Shown here: positions 55,010 to 64,000 of the stretch, one piece after another
Numbering within the stretch: the first letter of the stretch is position 1
Layout of the letters: each line of letters begins with the position of its first letter
NCBI GenBank assembly: GCA_922989275.2
Contig: OV277861.1
Coordinates: forward strand, 92,232,993-92,296,992
Direction of reading: 5' to 3'
DNA from: Gari tellinella
Taxonomy: Eukaryota > Mollusca > Bivalvia > Cardiida > Psammobiidae
DNA length: 64,000 nt
The notes under the pieces: model-generated
Database searches by the model: none
What the model saw: only the letters and a program-made list of their open reading frames with translations
What the model was told of the DNA's origin: nothing
Translations under genes and position numbers: made by a program

Positions 55010-55627
55010 ATGGACAATTCCAAATTTCAATTTGTATCTTAGGTTCGTTTTTAGATATAACAGACAATACATGTCCTGATCAGATGGCTCCTTCAAAGCC
55101 CCCTGATTAGGATCTACACTGTTTGCAAAAGGATATGTGTATTCTTCACAGGCACACTATTTGTAAATGAAGCATATATGTCTCTATGGTTCAATTGTTT
55201 AATTAGATAACGTTCTAATACACTTTCATTCTGAAAACCTGTCTGGCTAATCAATCAAGACTATATTTATTTAGGACCAATGTCGCGTCTCTTGATCTTT
55301 TATATGGTACTTCCTTTGTCGGGGTCAAATAATATTGTACTTGGTATGTCATTTTCTTGACATCGCTCGGAAATGATACATGCCCGCCAGTGTAACAATC
55401 TCCTGAAACCCCTTTCTTTTAAGCCCAACAAAATGCGGTAAATATACAAATAGTTTGAATCCAGATCAGACACCGAGTAACCAGGCGCCTGGATCCAAAC
55501 TATTTGAAACCCAGTTTAGAACTTTCAACACATTTTAAAATACATGGACTTAGATATAAATTTGCAAAAACCCGCAGACGACCATTTCAAAGCAGATGGC
55601 ATTATTGCATACATTGAAAGGGGTTAA
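55010..55627. mobile_element. Decayed A-TTAA-1 and A-TTAA-2
   Basis: 55010-55195: TGGACAATTCCAAATTTC, core with mismatches (GATGGCTCCTTCAAAGCCCC). About 55440-55627: partial core (CCGAGTAACCAGGCGCC), right end GAAAGGGG-TTAA. 54684-55009 and 55628-55893 unassigned. Confidence 0.65.
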
Positions 55628-55893
55628 AGAATACACGTAGTGGAATCACGGGATGAAATATTTAATCCATTCAAGGGAATTGAATTGTTGACATTTCGCC
55701 CCTTTTATTGTACCATGTCTAATGAACTGTCATAAACCTATCAAAGCAGACATGAGTAAATAACATGGTTTTGTTGGGAGAGCAGAACCGAAATGAATTG
55801 AACATCGGCTGTTGATGGTGTTTTAACTATCCTATTTGTATTTATTAATTATGTCTGTTTTTAATGAACATTATGACTAAACGGTCAATCAAA

Positions 55894-56132
55894 TTAACCC
55901 ATTCCCACATAGAAGCGCATTTTAGTGCATTCAATTTATTCCTTCACTGAACAAAATAGTTCCAATTTATAGTCATGACTATGTACCAGAATTGTTTTCT
56001 TCAAATCCTAACAGATGATAACTTAAAGCAGGTTGAAAGTAAAGCAAAATGCGCATTCTGCTTTACTTTCAACCTGCTTTAAGCAGTCACATATTTTCAA
56101 AACTAAAAACAGGCTATTGGGTAAAGGGTTAA
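55894..56132 (-). mobile_element. B-TTAA MITE with shortened core
   Basis: TTAA-CCCATTCCCACATAGAAGCG to CTATTGGGTAAAGGG-TTAA. The hairpin tip is shortened to AAAATGCGCATTCTG, losing the usual central TTAA. Confidence 0.88.
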
Positions 56133-56324
56133 GAGTGGAAAAAAGAAAAATAACATATTGTACATATTCATACATTTTGTCAAATAATTATCCCCTCTGT
56201 CTTTCTCTGTAGCCCTATTCCCTGTCTGTCCCAATGACTCTGTCTATTTGTCTCTGCCTCACTTGCTCTTTTTGTTTCTCTCTATTTGTTTGTCTGTCTG
56301 TTTTTCTCATTGTCTCTGTACGGA

Positions 56325-56481
56325 AAATGCCGAGTGACGTTCGGGGCGAGAGAGAATTAGCGCAGGCGGAAATGACGTTTTTGACGTTACGTCGCTGTCT
56401 TGACAACGTAGTCATTCCTAGCAGATCATTGCAGCGTTAAAAGCATCTTTAATATGTTTCACTTTCACCGTTGATTCTAAG
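56325..56481 (+). promoter_or_regulatory. CRE-rich promoter/5' UTR region
   Basis: More G+C- and CpG-rich than its surroundings. Contains GAGTGACGTTCG, AATGACGTTTTTGACGTTAC and GTCGCTGTC, i.e. three TGACG CREB/ATF half-sites within about 60 bp. It lies directly upstream of an ATG exon. No TATA box seen. The transcription start cannot be fixed. Confidence 0.5.
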
Positions 56482-56635
56482 ATGGGTAATTGTTTTGGTC
56501 AAGGGAAACTTAACAGAGTCAGTCCGACTCCAAACACTGATGAGGACGTGTCTGGAATAATTGGCAGGTCAATACCGTTCCAGAAACCGTTTCCCCGTCA
56601 GCAGCAGGATATGATCAAAGCTCTGGCTAAAAAGG
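56482..56635 (+). CDS. First coding exon of an MGNC-starting protein
   Basis: ATG at 56482 opens 51 codons plus one base, ending at a consensus donor (AAAAAG-G|GTAAGT). The protein begins M-G-N-C-F-G: Gly2 fits N-myristoylation and Cys4 palmitoylation, which would place it on membranes. The rest is polar: SPTPNTDEDVSG, then RSIPFQKPFPRQQQDMIKAL, ending AKK. I cannot name the family. Evidence for a real exon: CpG-rich upstream region, sensible start, strong donor, no overlap with repeats. The donor is phase 1. The rest lies downstream, possibly beyond the window; a weak in-phase candidate is at 60660. Confidence 0.65.
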
Positions 56636-57017
56636 GTAAGTAAAGAAATCCGACCCACAAAAGGCTTTTCTCCTTAAAGTGACTGTTTTGTTTTTTAAAT
56701 AAAGTTTACCCAACCTATATATTAGACAGATGTTTACTTATGTTTAGTTTAACATATTTTGTTAGATTATTAATTTACATATTCATACAATCATCCTACA
56801 ATTTGTTTCTGGAATCAAAATGGCCTAACGGCTCTGGCAACATGATTTACCCAAGCCGGGAAGAAATCCTCATGTATACTGTGAAGAAACTGTATAACTA
56901 ATAAGGTCAAGGGTTTTATCATGCCGTGTTGGTTTATCTACCATTTGAGTCAGTGAGTGGTCAGCAATTATGTTCAGTAGTTCTTGACTGTTCCGTAGAG
57001 ATATGACAAATAGTATG

Positions 57018-57195
57018 TAACCCTTTCAGTGTCATAGTTGACTTAATAAACAATTTGGATCCCGATCAGACGTCATGTAAAACTGTATTTGATCATGGTC
57101 CAAACCGTTTGACTCTCGTATCAGGTTACAAACTGTTTGACACTCGATATGTATTGGTTAGTCTGCTTTCAAGCGTCATTTGTAATAAAATAAGT
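57018..57195. mobile_element. Decayed A-TTAA-2
   Basis: TAACCCTTTCAGTGTCATAG at the left; core arms reduced to AATTTGGATCCCGATCAGAC and GATCATGGTCCAAACCGTTT. 56642-57017 (intron) shows nothing else. Confidence 0.6.
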
Positions 57196-57843
57196 TACAG
57201 TGGAGAATCTGTTCTTTCCCAATAAACGCGTTTACGCTAAAACTATTATTTCCAGTGCAATCAGTTTGGAGCCAGATCAGACGCCGGGTAACCCGGCGTC
57301 TGATCAGGCTCCAAACTGTTTGCCACCAAGATAAACAAGAATTATCAGAATTGTCCAAAAGTTGTTCTTTTCTACGTTTTAGTGCTTTGCGTTTGCGTAC
57401 GTTTGCGTTTAAACGGGAAAAGAATAACAGATTCTCCACTGTATGTAGTTGGTTCCACTGGAGTGTTCTCAAGTTTGAAATAGTACTAATAGCGCTAGTG
57501 TTTTCTAATTGACCTTTTACTTACTTCAACCAGCTTCAAAGAAATTGAAAAAGAAATAGCGTATTTGCAAAACAAAAAAAAGAGAAACTACTCAACTCAG
57601 AGCAATTCATGGCATTATCCTGCATATGGAATTGAACAAATGTGATTGTTATAAAAACGTCCTCAAGAAATATCACCTAATCTTGGTTTTTCAGATTTTT
57701 GCCATCACTTTTTCTAATCTAACCTAAGACAGATTGCATCTTTGTTTTGAATTTCGCTACAAACAATTAAAAAAGGACTAAATAAAACGACAAATAAGAA
57801 ACGCCATGTTAGTCAAGTGGGTTACATGTAATGCGTCTTGTTT

Positions 57844-57878
<35 letters not shown>

Positions 57879-58884
57879 TAACACAACTTTAACATTGTCC
57901 ATAACTTTGGAACTACATACAGTGGAGAATCTGTTATTCTTTCCCAATAAACGCGTTTACGCTAAAACTTTTATTTGCAGTGCAATCAGTTTGGAGCCAG
58001 ATCAGACGCCGGGTAACCCGGCGTCTGATCAGGCTCCAAACTGTTTGCCACCAAGATAAACAAGAATTATCAGAATTGTCCAAAAGTTGTTCTTTTCTAC
58101 GTTTTAGTGCTTTGCGTTTGCGTACGTTTGCGTTTAAACGGGAAAAGAATAACAGATTCTCCACTGTATGTAGTTGGTTCCACTGGAGTGTTCTCAAGTT
58201 TGAAATAGTACTAATAGCGCTGGTGTTTTCTAATTGACCTTTTACTTACTTTAACCAGCTTCAAAGAAATTGAAAAAGAAATAGCGTATTTGAAAAACAA
58301 AAAAAAGAGAAACTACTCAACTCAGAGCAATTCATGGCATTATCCTGCATATGGAATTGAACAAATGTGATTGTTATAAAAACGTCCTCAAGAAATATCA
58401 CCTAATCTTGGTTTTTCAGATTTTTGCCATCACTTTTTCTAATCTAACCTAAGACAGATTGCATCTTTGTTTTGAATTTCGCTACAAACAATTAAAAAAG
58501 GATTAAATAAAACGACAAATAAGAAACGCCATGTTAGTCAAGTGGGTTACATGTAATGCGTCTTGTTTTTTGTCTGTCTGTCTGTCTGTCTGTCTTAACA
58601 CAACTTTAACATTGTCCATAACTTTGGAACTACATACAGTGGAGAATCTGTTATTCTTTCCCAATAAACGCGTTTACGCTAAAACTATTATTTGCAGTGC
58701 AATCAGTTTGGAGCCAGATCAGACGCCGGGTAACCCGGCGTCTGATCAGGCTCCAAACTGTTTGCCACCAAGATAAACAAGAATTATCAGAATTGTCCAA
58801 AAGTTGTTCTTTTCTACGTTTTAGTGCTTTGCGTTTGCGTACGTTTGCGTTTAAACGGGAAAGAATAACAGATTCTCCGCTGTA
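57196..58884 (+). repeat. Tandem segmental duplication, unit about 720 bp
   Basis: Order: A-TA (57196-57443), spacer, A-TA (57918-58168), spacer, A-TA (58635-58884). The two spacers of about 470 bp (TGTAGTTGGTTCCACTGGAG ... CCATAACTTTGGAACTACA) differ at a few bases, plus a TGTC microsatellite that is two repeats shorter in the second. The third A-TA leads into different sequence. Paralogous open frames repeat accordingly. Confidence 0.93.
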
Positions 58885-59465
58885 GGATAGAGACTTTATA
58901 TTTGGTATGTGTTCTCGTCTCAGGAAGCTCCTGTGCTCAGTACAACTTTGGTCATATCCGAAAAAGGTCAAGGTCATTTAGAGGTACAATCGGGTGAATT
59001 TAACATTAGCCATAACTTTGGAACTGCATGTGATAGATACTTTATATTTGAAATGTGTACTCAAATCAAAAAGATCTTGAGCTTGGTACAACTTGAGGTT
59101 ATGTCTAACAAAGGTCAATGTCAAATACAGTTAACTAAACATTGACCATAACTCTGTGATCATGTGATCATTTATAAATTTAGAAAATAGCTTTCAATAT
59201 GACAAACGTTGTTATGACGACGACGTCATCATGACTTCAAGATGACGTCATGCTGCTATGGTAATGCATTTTTAATAAGAGGTTAGACTGTTTGTTTCAC
59301 ATAGTTTAAACCTTTTCAATTGAACAAAAACAAAATTTGAAGGAGTACAATACCTGCTGTATGATTTTGTTTTACAGCCAAATGAATACATTCCATTGAC
59401 AAAACACCTCGGGGGCATTTTGTCACTTTATGTTTAGTGTGACACCGTTCTTGTTTTCTTTGAAA
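58885..59465. repeat. Interspersed repeat with CATAACTTTGGAACT blocks
   Basis: Blocks CATAACTTTGGAACTGCATG and GATAGA(C/T)ACTTTATATTTG echo the spacer just upstream. AAGGTCAAGGTCATTTAGAG occurs at 58965. CRE-like GACGTCAT twice near 59225-59255. Ends CTCGGGGGCATTTTGTCAC. No gene. Confidence 0.6.
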
Positions 59466-59569
59466 TGAAATTTTAACATAAATTCTTATCCTCAACTTAT
59501 GTACATGTATACGCTTTCAAATAGGCATGATGCCATCTGACATATATTTACAAGTCTCCTTAACCTCTT

Positions 59570-59987
59570 CACTGCCTTATCTCGAGTTTGCATTCAATGG
59601 TTATTATTTACAAACAGTCTTGATCCTGCGTAACGCGGCGTCTGATCAGAATTCAAATTGTTTGATACCCATTTCAGTAAATCTTCAGCAACAATTTATA
59701 AAAATTGAATAGGGATAAAAAGCAGATGACAGTTGCTTAACTCTTTCCTCCCTGAAACTTTAAATGGACAATTCCAGTTTCCATTTGAGTCTAGTCCATT
59801 TCTGACTTTTAAGGGTTGTTTTTGTGAATGTTTGGCATTATGACAAACAGTGAAGATCCTGATCAGAGGGCTCCTTTCGGAGCCCTTTGATCAGGGTATT
59901 TACTGTTTGCATAGGACAAGTGTACTATTCACATGTACACTGTTTGAAAAGCACGCCTATATGCGGGACCAGGGTTCAAAGAGTTAA
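59570..59987. mobile_element. A-TTAA-2 half and complete A-TTAA-1
   Basis: 59570-59680: CCTGCGTAACGCGGCGTCTG with one arm shortened. 59737-59987: TTAA-CTCTTTCCTCCCTGAAAC to CAGGGTTCAAAGAG-TTAA with core A loop GCTCCTTTCGGAGC. Confidence 0.88.
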
Positions 59988-60117
59988 GGCAGATGAAGAC
60001 ATGGCAGTGAAGTGTCTTAAATATTTTCACAGTAGGTCAATTGCGACCGTGAAACCAGGATTGACGTTTGTATCCTTTATACACTTTTACATTGCGGTAA
60101 CACTATATATAACATGG

Positions 60118-60490
60118 GTCCAAGGTTATAAAGCGTTTGAGCTGAGTCTAAGTGTGATCTCAAGCATTTGATTGGTCAGATTTGAGCCTAGGCTCAAATC
60201 TGACCAATCAAATGCTTTAGAACGACTTTAGACTTAACGGAAAAGCTTTATAACCTTGGACCATGTTCTGACCCATGCTTATAAAGCGTTTGAGATGAGT
60301 CTGAGATCATTATCAAATGTTTGATTAGTCAGAATTGAGCCTCTGCTTATAAAGCGTTTTAGATAGGCCTGATATCGTTCTCAGGCCTTTTATTGGCCAG
60401 ATTGAAGCATTCTGCTCCAACCTGATCAATAAAAGCAATTGAGAGTCTCAGATCTCAGACTCACTCAAAAGTTTTATAAGCATAGACCCA
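60118..60490. repeat. Two adjacent foldback palindromes
   Basis: 60118-60275: GTCCAAGGTTATAAAGCGTT / inverse AAAGCTTTATAACCTTGGAC with a perfect inner stem CAAATCTGACCAATCAAATG. 60284-60490: TGCTTATAAAGCGTTTGAGA and inverse TTTATAAGCATAGACCCA, less perfect. A fragment of the first recurs at 21885-21950. Confidence 0.88.
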
Positions 60491-60545
60491 GATTTTCACG
60501 CGATAATGACTTAGTTTGGTAGTACGTACATTTACAAATGCTCTC

Positions 60546-60640
60546 AGGGCTCCAGATAAGAGGTAGTTTTTTTCAACAAATCCAACAAAAAAGATTTTAG
60601 TTTTTGAAAAACTACCCTTATCTGGTGCTCTGAATTGTTC
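60546..60640. repeat. Small foldback with GGGCTCCAGATAA arms
   Basis: CAGGGCTCCAGATAAGAGGT and inverse CTACCCTTATCTGGTGCTCTG, inner stem AAAAACTAC. The same arm occurs alone at 41913 and 2430. Confidence 0.8.
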
Positions 60641-60659
60641 TGTTTTGTTTTTTACGAAG

Positions 60660-60827
60660 GAAAGTCATCAAGAGCAAGAAAAGAGATGACAAAACAGAAG
60701 AGACGAAATAAGAAGCCACGACGAGGGCACATTGTATTTTTAAATAAAAAAATGTCAACATATAAAAAAGAATATATACACTTGTTAAATAACTGTAAGA
60801 TGAATGATTGTTTCTGCATTAGATTAT
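60660..60827 (+). CDS. Weak candidate terminal exon, basic peptide
   Basis: After a T-rich tract and ACGAAG the phase-1 frame encodes a very basic stretch (KSSRARKEMTKQKRRNKKPR) and runs to a TAA at 60825-60827. The phase would fit the MGNC exon at 56482. The acceptor is poor and nothing else supports the join; it could be chance in A-rich DNA. Confidence 0.22.
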
Positions 60828-60979
60828 AATGATGTATAACTTGTTCCTGTAGTTTGTGATTCAACAACTCCTTGACCTGATCAGACAATTAGGAACCTCT
60901 CATTGCTGTATTATCGTCTGCTTTAAATTGTCCTCTGTACTGATATTTCGAATATTGCATAAACAGTTAAGTTTGTGTG

Positions 60980-61230
60980 GTTTCTCTGTAAAAACGTCAC
61001 TAAAATGTATATAATAAATAGAATAATCAATTCCTTTGTATGGATATGAAAAATTATATTACTCGAATGGGTTGTAATCTGGTTAAAAACTCGTCCGCAG
61101 ACAAATGTATCACTCGAATGGGTTGTTATCTGGTTAAAAAAACTCTTCATGTGGACTCGATTTTTAACCAGATAACAACCCATTCTCGTGATATATTTTT
61201 CATATAAATCCAAAGGAATTTATTTTTCTC
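60980..61230. repeat. Foldback element, copy 2
   Basis: Same arms as 30908-31110 (ATTCCTTTGTATGGATATGA / ATAAATCCAAAGGAATT; ACTCGAATGGGTTGTTATCT). The left arm is partly duplicated (61061-61090 and 61112-61140). Confidence 0.85.
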
Positions 61231-61342
61231 TATATAAATCTGGTATAATGATGACTAATATATAGAATCAGAACATTTTATAACAAATAGCAAATATCGC
61301 GTAACGTGAGACCTATTCGGAATTTACACTATTTTCCAATGA

Positions 61343-61590
61343 TACAGTGGAGAATCTGTTATTCTTTCCCGTTTAAACGCAAACGTACGCAAACGCAAAG
61401 CGCTAAAACGTAGAAAAGAACATTTTTGGACAATTCTGATAACTCATGTTTATATTGGTGGCAAACAGTTTGGAGCCAGATCAGACGCGGGGTTACCCGG
61501 CGTCTGATCTGGCTCCAAACTGTTTGTAAAAGAAAAAATAGTTTTAGCGTAAACGCGTTTATCGGGAAAGAATACAGATTCTCCACTGTA
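61343..61590 (-). mobile_element. A-TA MITE, complete, reverse
   Basis: TA at both ends, TIR AATCTGTTATTCTTTCCC, core A with one loop mismatch (GCGGGGTTACCCGGC). Confidence 0.93.
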
Positions 61591-62434
61591 TGGGCCTTTT
61601 AGACATTGATTTATTCCCCCGTTGAAGCAAATAGATGCCATAAAAGATAGCCATGATTATACACTATAAGATAAAACACCTCTGAACGATCTATGATGAA
61701 TACTCATCTGTAGACTAATTGAAGTTATTAAAGTTTTCATCAGTGTTGGTGATTTCATTCAATCTTTTCTAATGTTGATATGCGCATTTTAATTAATATC
61801 TGCCAGGAGTATAGATTCACAGCATACGCCGAGTAACGCGATATCGAATTAGAAGCTTACCTACTTGGCACACGCTCTTACATTTCTCCAATCAACAATA
61901 GAATTTAATACGCGATGAAAAGTCAGCATTTATCTAAATAAAAGCCGATGAAATTACAGACCAAACAATTATATAACAGATTCGTCAAAAGATTCGTTGT
62001 AAAATGTGGTATATTTATCCCTATAATGTGAAGGTCTTTTCAACTTGCGTTTTCAAAAAAGGTATATATTAGACGCCTTCTCTCGACATTGCATGTCAAT
62101 GCAAACTGTTTAACAACCACATCCATGATATTTTCAGTCCAAAGGACTAAAATTTAAATTTAGAATTTTTTTTAAAGCAGACGACAATATATATGCCGGA
62201 AACCCTTTTGGCAGTAGAAACGTTGATAGATTAATTGGCGTCTTCAAATTGCCTCAATAACATGATGAAGGAAAATAATCCCTATTGAACCATGTGAACA
62301 GTATTCTGCATATTCAGATGTTTCTAAAAGTATTTCTTAAAGCTTACAAACCCACCTAACTGCGGCAATAAAGACACGGTTCATCCGAACAAAACTTGAA
62401 TTAATTACAGACGCCAAGACTCCACATAGTTGTG
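61591..62434. other. No supported feature
   Basis: AT-rich. One decayed A-TTAA-2 subterminal motif (AAAGCAGACGACAATATATA) near 62175. No gene seen. Confidence 0.5.
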
Positions 62435-62650
62435 TTAACCATTATCCTACACTAATATCGTCTGCTTTGAAATTGTCGTCTGCAAAAAAATTCAATCAAA
62501 ACTCATACAATTTTTATTAAAGAAACTGAAAGACAAATATCAAAAAGATTGGATCCAGATCAGACGCCGCGTTACGCGGCGTCTGATCTGAATCCAAACT
62601 GTTTGCAATTATCAATTAAATGGCGATCGGTAGGAAAAGGGCCAATAACT
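62435..62650. mobile_element. A-TTAA-2 MITE
   Basis: TTAA-CCATTATCCTACACTAA, subterminal ATCGTCTGC twice, core A loop GCCGCGTTACGCGGC. The right end is degenerate (AAAAGGGCCAATAAC). Confidence 0.82.
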
Positions 62651-62994
62651 GTATAAATTTATCCTAGCTGAAAATGGCCTTAGATTCGTATTTCACTCTG
62701 AGTTTCTTCATAGATTAGTTTCTGTATAAACTTGGCATCTTCTCTAAAGAATTTATAATTCTTTTACACTAAAGTGCTTCACCCACATTTGATGGACACA
62801 ATAATTACATTACAGCCATTGTGCATTTGTGAATACATTTGTAATTAACGGAACATCGAATTAACGGCGGTATTGGGTATTGCTATTACAGTAAATAGTT
62901 TCGAAAGAAATGAAGAAATGAGTACAAAACGATTCCACTAGAATATTGAATACAGCGAAAACCCGATAAAACAACTCAAAAGGGTCTATTTTAG

Positions 62995-64000
62995 GGTTTC
63001 ACGACGGGCGACTGCTTAAAGAAATATGAAAGTAAACCAGAAAGATCCTTGCGGAGCTTTATGATTTTCTTTCATATTGCGTTCATAGCTATATACATGT
63101 ACATGTATCTATACCTATATAAATAAATTTCCGTTGGATGGTTTTACAGAATTGCGTAAATGTATCAAATTGCAATACAGGCACTTTTGAGCCCGTTAAT
63201 GAATTGACGTGTACTTGCAAGCAGTTTTGATACAGATCTGGCTCAAACATATTTGACACTCGTTTTTAGATTTGTTTATTAATATAGAAATGTATAAATT
63301 TGAATTTTACCAAATTTGCAGATGACAATTTCATAGCAGACGATATTTTGGCAGAATATGGATTGACGGAAGTACAAGACAAAATTGAAACAATTATACC
63401 AATATATAAACGCTGTTAGTATATTACCTCTTTATTCCTGACACTTCCAATGGACAATTCCAGTTTACAATAAAACTGGTCCATTGTAAACTATTTGGGG
63501 TTGTTTTTATAATATGTTGCAAAATGACAGGTGTACTTTTTCACAGGTACACTTTTGGTAAAGGACGTATATATGCGTAACTAGGGCACAATGAGTTTAT
63601 CAACTACAAAGGTTTAGGATTTTGTGTTCATAAATGAATAACTTGTTGATACATGTAACATGTACGCCCAAATCAGAATATTCGTTTCAGTTATTTATAA
63701 CATTTTGTATTTTATGCGTTTTTTGACCATACATTTCCGATACAAGCGTCAAACATTTTGGATCCTGTTGAGATGCCGCGTTACACATTGTCTGATAAGG
63801 ATCTAAACCGTTTGCAAATGCCAGTAGTGTCGGCCTTTACAATTGAAGAGTTAAAGCATACATGTATGAGTAGCATGAATTAAAATGTTGAACTAGAAGT
63901 AATGATTCCAAGTTATCTTATATCATTTATAATTGCAATTAACATTAATTTATAGCAGAACGAAGATATCAGAAATAACCAATTGTAATTGTTTTAAGTT
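62995..64000. mobile_element. Decayed MITE remnants to the window end
   Basis: 62995-63090: B-TA-like palindrome (GAAAGTAAACCAGAAAGATC, with loop TCCTTGCGGAGC). 63225-63390: A-TTAA-2 remnant. 63430-63600: A-TTAA-1 without a hairpin (TGGACAATTCCAGTTTACAA). 63730-63855: A-TTAA-2 with a mismatched core. 62651-62994 and 63856-64000 contain nothing recognised. Confidence 0.6.

Noticed and set aside
44201..61641. Family of repeated short proteins (SQIRRRVTRRLIWLQTVC, DPDQTPGNPASDLAPNCLPP and similar) on both strands
   Set aside because: They are the two readings through core A hairpins of A-TA and A-TTAA elements; opposite-strand frames give the same peptide because the DNA is palindromic. No start context, splice signal or codon constraint.

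Overview
This is nuclear DNA of a eukaryote, not bacterial or viral. It has no operons or ribosome-binding sites. Short coding pieces are bounded by AG/GT splice signals, and almost everything else is interspersed repeat. The mix of short palindromic transposons, TGACCTTGACCTTGA-rich satellites, a GGTGAGCT-ended repeat, a tRNA-derived SINE and a CR1-like LINE is what bivalve mollusc genomes look like, so I infer a bivalve, probably a heterodont clam or mussel. The species cannot be fixed by eye.

Family labels used below. Two unrelated hairpin cores recur. Core A has arms of the type GCAAACAGT...GATCAGACGCC. Core B has arms of the type TTAAAGCAGGTTGAAAGTAA followed by AGCAGAATG. They sit inside different terminal-inverted-repeat (TIR) shells. 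B-TTAA ends TTAA-CCCATTACCCCATA. A-TTAA-1 ends TTAA-CCCTTTCCTCCCT. A-TTAA-2 ends TTAA-CCCTTTCACTG. A-TTAA-3 ends TTAA-CCCATTGTATGC. A-TA ends TA-CAGTGGAGAATCTGTTATT. B-TA ends TA-CAGTAGAACCTCTCTATAAC. B-6 ends CAGGGCTGCCATAAG with a 6-bp target duplication. The TTAA shells look piggyBac-like, the TA shells Tc1/mariner- or pogo-like, and B-6 hAT-like.

Layout. 1-13.8 kb: the 3' part of a plus-strand gene of unknown function. Six small phase 1-1 exons share a degenerate GTS-S-K-V-x-C-R-L-V-P motif, followed by two alternative short terminal exons; the introns are mostly MITEs. 10.3-12.9 kb is a 165-bp satellite. 14-35 kb: dense nested MITEs, a second satellite and no convincing gene. 35.2-38.9 kb: a 5'-truncated LINE with an open endonuclease/reverse transcriptase frame. 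39-56 kb: more MITEs, a SINE with a perfect 12-bp target duplication, a 1-kb inverted repeat and several tRNA-like elements. 56.3-56.6 kb: a CRE-rich promoter-like stretch and the first exon of a gene whose product starts MGNC, a lipidation signal. 57.2-58.9 kb: a tandem segmental duplication built around A-TA elements. 59-64 kb: palindromic repeats and degenerate MITEs.

The most interesting structure is the MITE set itself. The same hairpin cores appear in shells that different transposases would mobilise. TTAA elements insert into each other, twice in or near the TTAA at the centre of a core B palindrome. One TIR has been amplified into a 21-copy tandem array. Most short open frames in the window are readings through these hairpins, not genes.
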